Assembly: GCA_002792395.1 (NCBI GenBank)
Contig: PFOG01000163.1
Coordinates: 1 to 5,004, forward strand
Length of the DNA: 5,004 nucleotides
Source: Candidatus Portnoybacteria bacterium CG_4_10_14_0_2_um_filter_44_20
Lineage (GTDB): Bacteria > Patescibacteriota > Minisyncoccia > Portnoybacterales > GCA-002795985
Reading direction: 5' to 3'
A model generated the notes under the pieces. That model was given only the letters and a program-made list of their open reading frames with translations. It had not been told where the DNA came from and ran no database searches. A program made the position numbers and the translations under genes. Position 1 is the stretch's first letter. The number at the start of each line of letters is the position of its first letter. This document shows positions 1-4,905 of the stretch, one piece after another.

Positions 1-70
1 CGTTGAGCCGTCTCAGTCGGTCGTCTTCGCTTGTTTGTGTTCCCTCGCCGCTTCGCTTCCTCGGGATGAT
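1..70. other. Left-edge intergenic sequence, no gene seen
   Basis: I see no coding region or RNA gene here. The segment is GC- and T-rich and contains a low-symmetry motif at about 41-66, with CCCTCG at one end, CTTCGCTT in the middle and CTCGGGA at the other end. It resembles the motif at 4732-4751 beyond tRNA-Thr (CCCCTCGACTTCGCTCGGGG). Both lie downstream of a tRNA on the minus strand. They may belong to one family of short intergenic repeats. A gene running in from the left edge cannot be excluded. Confidence 0.35.
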
Positions 71-103
71 GAATTTGTAACCAAGCTACGCTTGGACAAA
101 TTC
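71..103 (-). terminator. Long stem-loop just downstream of tRNA-Gln
   Basis: The arms GAATTTGT (71-78) and ACAAATTC (96-103) pair perfectly. Inside them CCAAGC (81-86) pairs with GCTTGG (90-95), leaving a loop of three bases and a two-base bulge: a 14-bp stem in all. It starts 7 nt beyond the 3' end of tRNA-Gln, where a transcription end or a 3' processing signal would lie. No U-tract follows on the minus strand, so it is not a canonical intrinsic terminator. It could equally be a palindromic repeat related to those around tRNA-Thr. Confidence 0.4.
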
Positions 104-109
104 TATCAG

Positions 110-180
110 CTGCGGGACTTGGATTCGAACCAAGATGACGACTTTCAGAGAGTCGCATCCTACCATTAGATGATCCCGCA
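110..180 (-). tRNA. tRNA-Gln (anticodon CTG)
   Basis: Read on the minus strand this folds into a full cloverleaf. The acceptor arms TGCGGGA and TCCCGCA give 7 perfect pairs. The D arm has ATC/GAT around TAATGGTAG. The anticodon stem CGACT/AGTCG encloses the loop CTCTGAA with anticodon CTG, which reads CAG. The T arm is CTTGG/CCAAG around TTCGAAT. The U1-A72 pair and G73 discriminator are known glutamine identity features and agree with the anticodon. The 3' CCA is not encoded, so a CCA-adding enzyme must supply it. The 5' end lies 7 nt from the stop codon of the upstream endonuclease gene, so the two may be cotranscribed. A possible own promoter inside the end of that gene has a -10 TAAAAT at 202-207 and a -35-like TTTACG about 15 nt upstream. 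The first 23 nt of the tRNA are duplicated near 926-987. Confidence 0.96.
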
Positions 181-191
181 AAAAAAATTAA
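158..191 (-). repeat. Direct repeat copy 1: tRNA-Gln 5' end plus T-rich flank
   Basis: This segment holds the first 23 nt of tRNA-Gln (158-180) plus the run of T and the TTAA that precede it on the minus strand. It matches 926-938 (13 of 13) and 978-987 (9 of 10), followed by the same A-run and TTAA on the plus strand. The TAA stop codon of the endonuclease gene lies inside the repeat. A weaker match (CAGAA then TTAAT on the minus strand) may extend it about 17 nt further upstream. Confidence 0.75.
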
Positions 192-883
192 TACCTTCTG
201 AATTTTAACATTTTTTGCGCTGCGTAAACCTCTTCTTTTTTTGAAATTTGAATTTGATGTTTGCTTCTGTGGGGATGAAATCCCAAGGTTTTCATACCGT
301 CATAAACAATATTAAGCAAAGAATTGTTTGTATTTTTAAATAAAAACTTATATGTACCCGTGGGCTTATGTGTACAAAAGCTTCCTTCCGCCTCATATAA
401 ACCCCGCAAATAACCCTTTAGATAATTTTTATTTCTCGATATCCATTTAGGCGTTCGAAAATTCAATCCCTTGCGATTACCCGTCTGTATTCCTATTCTT
501 TTGCTTATAAGCTTTTCGTATATGCTTATTCTGACGCAATTGCTGTTCTTGGATTTCATGCATAACGGCTGTTTGCCAAAAATAGTTTTTATTAACATCT
601 TATATCTTTTTATAAATCCGGAGTTTTGCGAATTGGAAGAAACTATCAGCCTCTCCGTTCTTGGAAAAGCCTGGATGTGGCCATCCCCCAAAACAACTCC
701 GATTAATTCAGCCAGTCGCTCATCTTTTTTAAAATTTGAATATGCTTTTTTATTTTTAAGTTGCCACTGATAAAAATTACTCCTGGCCATAGAGGCCATA
801 GTTTGAGATGTTTTCATCATACCCGGGTGCGTAAATTTCGTAAATCCTTTATTCCACGGTTTTCCCTTTTGTTTCATATTCAT
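188..883 (-). CDS. LAGLIDADG homing endonuclease, two-motif
   Basis: The 231-residue protein is a site-specific DNA endonuclease by family. Two LAGLIDADG helices are visible. The first is LAELIGVVLGDGHI at residues 57-70, with acidic residue D67. The second is YLKGYLRGLYEAEGSF at 154-169, with E166. Having both acidic residues suggests an active monomeric enzyme. The N-terminus (GKPWNKG, residues 7-13, then a basic stretch to about 40) resembles the short DNA-binding modules on phage and organellar homing enzymes, but I cannot assign it firmly. The start was chosen at 883 because a near-consensus promoter ends only 6 nt upstream, which implies a leaderless mRNA; a second ATG at 877 is possible. 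The gene lies between two copies of the tRNA-Gln 5' end and stops 7 nt before the intact tRNA. Its AT-rich, lysine-rich make-up differs from the neighbouring ftsX and fits recent transfer. The exact cleavage site is unknown; the tRNA-Gln 5' half is the obvious candidate. Confidence 0.9.
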   Translation of the reverse strand: MNMKQKGKPWNKGFTKFTHPGMMKTSQTMASMARSNFYQWQLKNKKAYSNFKKDERLAELIGVVLGDGHIQAFPRTERLIVSSNSQNSGFIKRYKMLIKTIFGKQPLCMKSKNSNCVRISIYEKLISKRIGIQTGNRKGLNFRTPKWISRNKNYLKGYLRGLYEAEGSFCTHKPTGTYKFLFKNTNNSLLNIVYDGMKTLGFHPHRSKHQIQISKKEEVYAAQKMLKFRRY

Positions 884-889
884 GTAAAT

Positions 890-918
890 ATTTTAGCATT
901 TTTCAAAGAAACAATCAA
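890..918 (-). promoter_or_regulatory. Promoter of the endonuclease gene, leaderless
   Basis: On the minus strand a -35 TTGATT (913-918) and a -10 TAAAAT (890-895) are separated by exactly 17 nt, matching 4 of 6 and 5 of 6 sigma-70 consensus positions. The usual start distance puts transcription initiation at about 883, the A of the ATG. No Shine-Dalgarno can therefore be present and translation would be leaderless. The promoter lies inside the repeat-bounded unit, so the cassette carries its own expression signal. It may also drive tRNA-Gln. Confidence 0.65.
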
Positions 919-925
919 CAATTTT

Positions 926-987
926 TCCTACCATTAGACGCCCCTCGCCTCTCCGGCGCCCCACCGATGCGGTAGGACGATCCCGCA
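926..987 (-). pseudogene. tRNA-Gln 5' fragment, interrupted and truncated
   Basis: On the minus strand this begins as tRNA-Gln does (TGCGGGATC at 979-987) and resumes with TCTAATGGTAGGA (926-938), covering acceptor 5' strand and D arm. The two parts are split by 39 extra nt. The similarity ends abruptly after GGTAGGA, so anticodon, T arm and acceptor 3' strand are missing and no functional tRNA can form. The T-run and TTAA upstream of the real tRNA are also copied. This is the outer boundary of the endonuclease unit. Confidence 0.7.
939..977 (-). repeat. 39-nt GC-rich hairpin insert in the tRNA fragment
   Basis: The insert splits the tRNA-Gln fragment and is flanked by the 4-nt direct repeat GACG (937-940 and 976-979). 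On the minus strand it folds into two hairpins: CCTACCG/CGGTGGG around CAT (one G-T pair), and CGCC/GGCG around GGAGA. Its first bases, TCCTACC, are the reverse complement of the tRNA D-arm bases GGTAGGA at 926-932, so a larger stem is also possible. It is much more GC-rich than its surroundings and looks like a small palindromic mobile repeat, though no second copy is present in the window. Confidence 0.5.
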
Positions 988-1021
988 AAAAAATTAACTG
1001 CTCTTTCTGTATTTTTTAAGA

Positions 1022-1044
1022 GCGCTTTTTCAAAGAAAAAGCGC
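1022..1044 (-). terminator. 10-bp hairpin downstream of ftsX
   Basis: GCGCTTTTTC (1022-1031) and GAAAAAGCGC (1035-1044) form a perfect 10-bp stem with a three-base loop. It lies about 50 nt past the ftsX stop codon and before the endonuclease unit, so it probably ends the prfB-ftsE-ftsX transcript. The stem is followed by TCTTAAAAAA on the minus strand rather than by a U-run, so it is atypical as an intrinsic terminator. The remaining bases 1045-1095 show nothing else I can identify. Confidence 0.5.
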
Positions 1045-1095
1045 GGTCGAAGTTCTACCACTGTCCCCTTATCACTTATCTCTAGTTCCTGGTCC

Positions 1096-2010
1096 CTAGA
1101 CTTTCAGATACTTCCTGATTGCCACCAAGCTGCCGACGCCGCCGAGCAGAATACCTGCGCCGGTCTGAAAAAATAACAAACTAAAGAAATTAACTTTAAA
1201 CCAACCCAAAAGGTCCGAGCCGGGAACAAGTGAATTTATTTTGGGCGACAAAAAATAGAGAGAGATAAAAAGCAAGGTAGTGGTTGAAACGGCAGCAATA
1301 ACGCCGTAGATTATGCCCTCAACCAGAAACGGACCCCGAATATACCAATTACTCGCCCCAACCAGACGCATAACCGAAACCTCATGGCGAAAATTATACA
1401 TTGCCAACCGGATAGTATTGAAAGTAACCAAACCGGCGACAAGCGCCAAAATAATACTGATAATCAGCCCGCCCCGCGAAACTTTATTGGTAAAGCTGGA
1501 TAAGCGGTCAATAAGAGGCTTTGTCTGCTGATAGTTTATCTTATCAACTATTTTTTGGTATTTATCCTGTCCCAGAAAATTAACAATCGCTTCGTATTGC
1601 GAAGCCTCTTGCGCCTCGACATTTAAAACCGGCAAGAGAGGATTGCCCAATTCCTGAAGGCTCTCCATTAAAACCGCGTTGTCTTGATGTTTTGCCTTAA
1701 AACTGGCCAGCGCCTCGTCGGCGGAAATATAATTAACGTCTTTTACCTCGTTTAAAAAAGTCAGGTCCGACCTGATTATCGAAACATCCTGTTCGCTGAC
1801 GTCTTGTTTCAGATAAACCGAGATATCAACCTTGTTCTGAAGATTGACCAAAAGAGTTTTGCCGATCAAATTGACAAAAATCAAGCCAGTCATGAAAAAA
1901 ATCGCCAAGACCATAACAGAAATAGTTGCCAGCGCCAACCAGCGATTTCGCAAAAAGTTATTCCAGCCGGATTTTAAAATGCGGCCGAAAGTAAGATAAA
2001 AGATAGACAT
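1096..2010 (-). CDS. ftsX: Cell division protein FtsX
   Basis: FtsX is the membrane subunit of the FtsEX ABC-type complex, which in characterised bacteria links the division machinery to activation of peptidoglycan hydrolases instead of moving a substrate. The 304-residue protein has the family layout. A basic N-terminal segment (IFYLTFGRILKSGWNNFLRNR, broadly residues 3-23) precedes helix 1 (about 24-49). An extracellular domain spans about 50-178. Helices 2-4 lie at about 180-200, 229-254 and 274-297. The conserved stretch after helix 2 (NTIRLAMYNFRHEVSVMRLV, 198-217, then GAS and IRGPFLVEG) is diagnostic for FtsX. Length is typical of the Gram-positive type, which lacks the long N-terminus of E. 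coli FtsX. The ATG at 2010 gives the expected N-terminus, but the upstream bases are AT-rich with no Shine-Dalgarno. It lies 53 nt after ftsE and is probably cotranscribed with it. No EnvC- or PcsB-like hydrolase partner gene follows. Confidence 0.95.
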   Translation of the reverse strand: MSIFYLTFGRILKSGWNNFLRNRWLALATISVMVLAIFFMTGLIFVNLIGKTLLVNLQNKVDISVYLKQDVSEQDVSIIRSDLTFLNEVKDVNYISADEALASFKAKHQDNAVLMESLQELGNPLLPVLNVEAQEASQYEAIVNFLGQDKYQKIVDKINYQQTKPLIDRLSSFTNKVSRGGLIISIILALVAGLVTFNTIRLAMYNFRHEVSVMRLVGASNWYIRGPFLVEGIIYGVIAAVSTTTLLFISLYFLSPKINSLVPGSDLLGWFKVNFFSLLFFQTGAGILLGGVGSLVAIRKYLKV

Positions 2011-2063
2011 AAATTTTTTGTTGTAGTTAAAAAATTTGACTTTTGCTTTTTGTTTTTCGGGCT

Positions 2064-2753
2064 TTATAAAACATATCGGCCGTTCTCTTCGTCCCTGATC
2101 ACTTTGCCCCGGTTGATGGTTATCACTCGCCTGTTCAAATTATTGATAATTTCCCGGTCATGAGTGGCTAAAATAATTGTCGTGCCCAATTCGTTAATTT
2201 TCAAAAGCAAACGGACAACATCCCAAGTATTAAGCAAATCCAGATTACCGGTCGGTTCATCGGCCAAAATAACTTCCGGCCGGTGAATCAGCGCCCGCGC
2301 GATCGAAGCTCTTTGCTTTTCTCCGCCGGAAAGCTGATGAGGAAAATATTCTGTTTTGTCGGACAGACCGACCAACTCCAAAACTTGAGGAACATCCTGC
2401 TCGATCTCTTTTGTCGGCTTACCAACCATTTCCATGGCAAAGGCGATATTTTCATAAACAGTTTTATTGGAGAGTAATTTAAAATCCTGAAAGATCGTCC
2501 CGATGCGGCGCCTTAAATGTGGCATTTCGCTGGTCGAGAAAAGCGCGATATCCTGGCCATTGAAAAATATCTGACCATCGGTCGGTCGCTCTTCGCCAAG
2601 CAAAAGTTTTAAAAGCGTTGATTTGCCGGAACCGGAAGGCCCGGCAACGGACAAAAAATCTTTCGGGCGAACAGCTAAATCAACCTTGGTTAGCGCCGCG
2701 CACTCACCGTTGTTGGTCTGATAAATTTTGGAAACATTTTTAAATTCTATCAC
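2064..2753 (-). CDS. ftsE: Cell division ATP-binding protein FtsE
   Basis: FtsE is the cytoplasmic ATPase that pairs with FtsX, encoded immediately downstream. Counting from the proposed GTG start (229 residues), Walker A GPSGSGKST is at 38-46 and the Q-loop glutamine in IFQDFKLL is at about 89. The signature LSGGEKQR is at 141-148, Walker B VILADEP at 161-167 followed by TGNLD, and the switch histidine in ATHDRE is at about 198. All catalytic elements are intact. GTG at 2753 was chosen because it gives VIEFKNVSKIY, which matches the usual FtsE start MIEFKNVSK. It has no Shine-Dalgarno. A TTG at 2789, preceded by AAAGG at 7-nt spacing, would add 12 residues (LRVVCYVVHDS) that do not look like FtsE; GTG codons at residues 8 and 9 of that form are further options. 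The start is therefore uncertain, the identity is not. Confidence 0.94.
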   Translation of the reverse strand: MIEFKNVSKIYQTNNGECAALTKVDLAVRPKDFLSVAGPSGSGKSTLLKLLLGEERPTDGQIFFNGQDIALFSTSEMPHLRRRIGTIFQDFKLLSNKTVYENIAFAMEMVGKPTKEIEQDVPQVLELVGLSDKTEYFPHQLSGGEKQRASIARALIHRPEVILADEPTGNLDLLNTWDVVRLLLKINELGTTIILATHDREIINNLNRRVITINRGKVIRDEENGRYVL

Positions 2754-2783
2754 AGAATCGTGCACCACATAGCAGACGACGCG

Positions 2784-2836
2784 CAACAAGTCGATACCTT
2801 TCGCTCGCCCCGAATTCCGCGCGCCACTGCTTGTTG
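2784..2836 (-). repeat. Inverted repeat in the prfB-ftsE gap
   Basis: CAACAAG (2784-2790) and CTTGTTG (2830-2836) form a 7-bp inverted repeat around a GC-rich interior containing GCGCGC and the minus-strand string GGGGCGAGCGAAAGG. The latter recalls the GAGCGAAG-type motifs near both tRNA genes. No U-tract follows, so I do not call it a terminator. It could shape expression of ftsE relative to prfB or be a decayed intergenic repeat. Confidence 0.35.
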
Positions 2837-2846
2837 TATTTTTTTA

Positions 2847-3978
2847 CTATATATTATTAAGACGCAACTCAGCCTCGACAAATTCATCCAGCTCGCCATC
2901 CAGAATTTTTTCCGGCTGCGAACTCTCGATGTTGGTTCTTAGATCTTTAACCATTTTATAAGGATGAAGAACATAAGACCTGATCTGATTCCCCCAGGCA
3001 ACCGCTGTATGCGCCCCTTTCAATTTATTTTTCTCTTCCTCGGTTTTGGCCAGCTCATACTGATAGAGCTTGTTCATCAGCACCTTCATCGCCTTGGCCC
3101 TGTTTTCACCCTGCAAGCGCTCACTTTGGCAGGTTACCGTTAAACCGGTAGGAATGTGAGTGAGCCTGACGGCGCTTTCCGTTTTATTGACATATTGGCC
3201 GCCCGGACCGGAAGCGCGATAAGTATCAACCCGCAAATCGGAAGGATTAATTTTCCCTTCCTGCGCCTGTTCTATTTCCGGCAAAACCTCGACCAGCGCG
3301 AAAGAAGTATGCCTTAAATTATTGGCATTAAACGGCGACAGCCTGACTAACCGATGAACTCCTGATTCTTTCTTTAGATAGCCATAGGCATAACGGCCAT
3401 TAACTTCGAAAACGGCCTGCTTGATCCCGGCCTCTTGCCCGACCGAAACTTCCAAAACTTTCGCCCGCCAGCCTTTTTTCTCCGCGTATCTTAGATACAT
3501 CCGCAACAGCATTTCTGCCCAATCCTGAGCCTCGGTCCCGCCAGCGCCGGAATAAATAGTCAGATAAGCATTGCGCCGGTCATAACTGCCGGACAAAAAA
3601 ATTTTCAATTCTTCTTTCTCAAACTTTCTTTTCAACGTTTGCCGCTTCTCTTCTGTCTCAACCAGCAACTCTTCGTCTTCTTCAGGCTTCAAAATCTTCA
3701 CGATCTCAATCAGCTCAACCGTCTCCTTTTCCATGTTGTCCCAAAGTTCCACCTCTTCCTTAAAATCAGCCAACTCCTGTCCAATTTCCCTGGCCCTATC
3801 CTGGTTTTTCCAAAAATCTGGCTCAGCCGATAGAATCTCCAGCTCAATTATTTTATGTTTTTTACCGGCCAAGTCAAAGACAGTCCCTGGTTGCCAGGAT
3901 CCTTTCGTGCAATTCTTTCAGCGATCTTTCCAAGCCGCCACAAGGCAATTCTTTTTGTTGTTGGTTCGAACGCGTCAT
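2847..3978 (-). CDS. prfB: Peptide chain release factor 2, with programmed +1 frameshift
   Basis: RF2 releases the finished peptide at UGA and UAA codons on the ribosome. Translation starts at ATG 3978 and reads 34 codons (MTRSNQQQKELP to RDCL), meets an in-frame TGA at 3874-3876, and must slip +1 at CTT TGA C to continue as DLAGKKHK. The full product is about 376 residues, close to the usual 365. In shifted numbering, the SPF stop-recognition tripeptide is at about 214-216 (RLSPFN) and the catalytic GGQ at about 259-261 (SGPGGQYVNKTESAVR), both intact. An annotation starting at TTG 3872 would miss the regulated first segment. Expression is expected to be autoregulated: scarce RF2 lets the ribosome pause at UGA and shift. 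The stop is TAG, followed at once by TAA. No Shine-Dalgarno precedes the ATG. ftsE follows after about 93 nt. Confidence 0.96.
3873..3888 (-). promoter_or_regulatory. prfB +1 recoding site
   Basis: Minus-strand AGGGAC TGT CTT TGA C has the three known parts of the RF2 frameshift signal. They are an internal Shine-Dalgarno-like AGGGAC, a slippery CTT codon three bases later, and a UGA stop followed by C. E. coli prfB has AGGGGG TAT CTT TGA C with identical spacing. Zero-frame reading stops after 34 residues; +1 reading joins the main frame exactly. Confidence 0.95.
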
Positions 3979-3992
3979 AAAGTCTGTAACAT

Positions 3993-4021
3993 ATATTAGC
4001 ACGTTTATTGAAAAAAATGAA
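3993..4021 (-). promoter_or_regulatory. Possible prfB promoter
   Basis: A -10-like TAATAT (3993-3998) follows a weak -35-like TTCATT (4016-4021) at 17-nt spacing on the minus strand. Initiation near 3986 would leave a leader of only about 8 nt before the prfB ATG, consistent with the missing Shine-Dalgarno. The -35 match is poor, but a promoter is needed here because a terminator lies just upstream. Confidence 0.35.
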
Positions 4022-4039
4022 GTGCTGATTTCACCCATT

Positions 4040-4065
4040 AAAAAAGAGGCGAGCCGCGGCCCGCC
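4040..4065 (-). terminator. Intrinsic terminator after the unknown gene
   Basis: On the minus strand GGCGGGC and GCTCGCC form a 7-bp stem (one G-T pair) around CGCG, followed by TCTTTTTT. GC-rich stem plus U-tract is the standard rho-independent form. It lies about 27 nt past the stop of the 4092-4590 gene and separates that gene from prfB. Confidence 0.85.
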
Positions 4066-4091
4066 ATTTCGTGATTTTTAGATGATTAGAA

Positions 4092-4590
4092 TTAAATATC
4101 CTTTTTTTCTGATTCGCGTCGGACCCGCAATTCCCCCAACCGGACATAAAGCTTTTTCAACAACGCGGCAAGAAAGTAGCCAATGGCGTTATACTCGCAT
4201 TCAGCCACGGTTATTGACGGTGCCATGCCAAATCTGCGCTCTTCCTCGGTCGGCTTTCTCAGCATTTCTTCCAACTCCGGAGTTTTCCGGCCATTCATCA
4301 GGCTAATCAAATTATTTAAGCCGATACCGCCATCAAGACGCTGCATGTCGTGAGGATAAAAGGGAACGCCCCGAGCTTCCGCCAACGCGGAAATTTCGTT
4401 GAAAACTTTTTCTCCATACTGAGCAAGACGACTGATATTTTCTTCAGATTCTCCAGATTGCGGCGCTTCCCGGATGTCGTCTAAAAAAAGAGAGGCCGTG
4501 AAGCCTAAAAACATCTTTTAATCCATCGTTCACGGACCCAATCAGCTCAAACAATCCAAAAACTTCCAACCCCGCCTCTTCTGTCTTCAT
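4092..4590 (-). CDS. Unknown protein, reading frame broken at a T7 run
   Basis: I do not recognise this family. The long open frame is 4092-4514 (140 residues, from MFLGFTASLFLDDIRE), but the initiation signals belong to another frame. ATG 4590 has a strong Shine-Dalgarno (AAGGGGGG) and a near-consensus promoter, and it encodes MKTEEAGLEVFGLFELIGSV before running to a TGA at 4444-4446. The two frames overlap at a run of seven T (4483-4489 as A on the plus strand). Removing one T joins them into a protein of about 165 residues reading HGLSFLDDIRE at the junction. The ATG at 4514 is preceded directly by an in-frame TAA AAG and has only a weak ribosome site. I therefore infer a single gene with a one-base homopolymer indel, either a real mutation or a sequencing error. 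The product looks soluble and helical, with a basic C-terminal tail (RLGELRVRRESEKKDI) and no signal peptide. Two overlapping genes or natural frameshifting remain possible. Confidence 0.6.
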
Positions 4591-4595
4591 TTCAA

Positions 4596-4603
4596 CCCCC
4601 CTT
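4596..4603 (-). promoter_or_regulatory. Strong Shine-Dalgarno for the frameshifted gene
   Basis: Minus-strand AAGGGGGG lies 5 nt before ATG 4590 and fixes that codon as the start. It is the only strong ribosome-binding site at a gene start in the window; the prfB, ftsE, ftsX and endonuclease starts lack one. Confidence 0.75.
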
Positions 4604-4633
4604 GTCTAAAAGGCTCATCTTTTTGCTGTTAAA

Positions 4634-4662
4634 AGTATAGTTTGTGAAAAGAACAAAATCAA
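4634..4662 (-). promoter_or_regulatory. Near-consensus sigma-70 promoter of the unknown gene
   Basis: On the minus strand -35 TTGATT (4657-4662) and -10 TATACT (4634-4639) are separated by 17 nt, matching 4 of 6 and 5 of 6 consensus positions. Initiation near 4627 gives a leader of about 37 nt. The perfect 10-bp palindrome TCAAGCTTGA (4659-4668) overlaps the -35 box and could be an operator, although so short a palindrome may be chance. Confidence 0.75.
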
Positions 4663-4704
4663 GCTTGAGCAAAAAACTACCTCGCAAATCAGACAAAGCA
4701 AAAA

Positions 4705-4792
4705 TCCCGATAGAGCCACCTCCGAGGATTGCCCCTCGACTTCGCTCGGGGTAAAAACTCGGGACCTCCCCGCAGCATTGCGGGACGCTCTA
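4705..4792 (-). terminator. Structured region downstream of tRNA-Thr
   Basis: Several stems nest here: TAGAGC (4711-4716) with GCTCTA (4787-4792), CCCGCA (4769-4774) with TGCGGG (4779-4784) around GCAT, and a CCCC/GGGG-ended motif at 4732-4751. On the minus strand TCGGGA is followed by TTTTT at 4700-4704, so the whole fold could act as a compound terminator for tRNA-Thr. A small structured RNA cannot be excluded. No gene is supported between 4663 and 4815. Confidence 0.35.
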
Positions 4793-4797
4793 CTTCA

Positions 4798-4815
4798 CCC
4801 TCCAAAATTTGCCAG
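4798..4815. repeat. Inverted repeat arm, 3' side of tRNA-Thr
   Basis: CCCTCCAAAATTTGCCAG is the reverse complement of 4884-4901 with 17 of 18 matches. It abuts the discriminator base of tRNA-Thr, and its CTGGC (minus strand) repeats the last acceptor bases. The pair could form a long helix in the precursor transcript. Confidence 0.75.
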
Positions 4816-4888
4816 AGCCAGCGGTCGGAATCGAACCGACGACCTGACGCTTACGAAGCGCCTGCTCTACCGACTGAGCTACGCTGGC
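4816..4888 (-). tRNA. tRNA-Thr (anticodon CGT)
   Basis: The minus strand folds into a full cloverleaf. The acceptor is GCCAGCG/CGCTGGC, the D arm GCTC/GAGC, and the anticodon stem GGCGC/GCGTC (one G-U pair) encloses TTCGTAA with anticodon CGT, which reads ACG. A five-base variable loop follows, then the T arm GTCGG/CCGAC around TTCGATT. G1-C72, C2-G71, G35 and U36 agree with known threonine identity elements. The discriminator is U73, where E. coli tRNA-Thr has A. CCA is not encoded. The gene sits inside an 18-nt inverted repeat and downstream of a tRNA 5'-end fragment. Confidence 0.96.
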
Positions 4889-4901
4889 AAATTTGGGAGG
4901 G
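4884..4901. repeat. Inverted repeat arm, 5' side of tRNA-Thr
   Basis: CTGGCAAATTTGGGAGGG pairs with 4798-4815 (17 of 18). Its first five bases are the start of tRNA-Thr itself (GCCAG on the minus strand), so pairing of the two arms would compete with the acceptor stem or, with a six-base bulge, extend it. Confidence 0.75.
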
Positions 4902-4905
4902 CAAG

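Larger units (their letters stand above)
158..997 (-). mobile_element. Putative homing-endonuclease cassette inserted at tRNA-Gln
   Basis: A complete LAGLIDADG gene with its own promoter lies between two direct copies of the tRNA-Gln 5' end and flank (158-191 and 926-997). Collapsing one repeat would leave a normal tRNA-Gln behind its original upstream region. The simplest reading is insertion of a unit of about 770 bp that brought or duplicated the tRNA 5' half and so kept the tRNA intact. LAGLIDADG genes are well known as mobile genes in introns, inteins and as freestanding units. I see no recombinase and no group I intron core. Tandem duplication of tRNA-Gln followed by insertion and decay of one copy would give a similar pattern. 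Confidence 0.55.

Noticed and set aside
471..770. 99-codon plus-strand open frame
   Set aside because: It is antisense to the endonuclease gene, whose both catalytic motifs are clear. No promoter or family match is visible.
110..987. A tRNA intron encoding a homing endonuclease
   Set aside because: The tRNA at 110-180 is complete and the outer copy lacks the anticodon and 3' half. Bacterial tRNA introns also lie at the anticodon loop. No group I core is visible.
2760..2942. 60-codon plus-strand open frame over the prfB-ftsE gap
   Set aside because: It overlaps the end of prfB on the other strand, with low-complexity composition and no initiation signal.
3874..3876. UGA recoded as an amino acid
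   Set aside because: The downstream coding frame is +1, not zero, and the site is the classical RF2 shift signal. UGA is read as stop.
3733..3999. 88-codon plus-strand open frame
   Set aside because: It is antisense to the start of prfB, including the conserved recoding site. No independent support.
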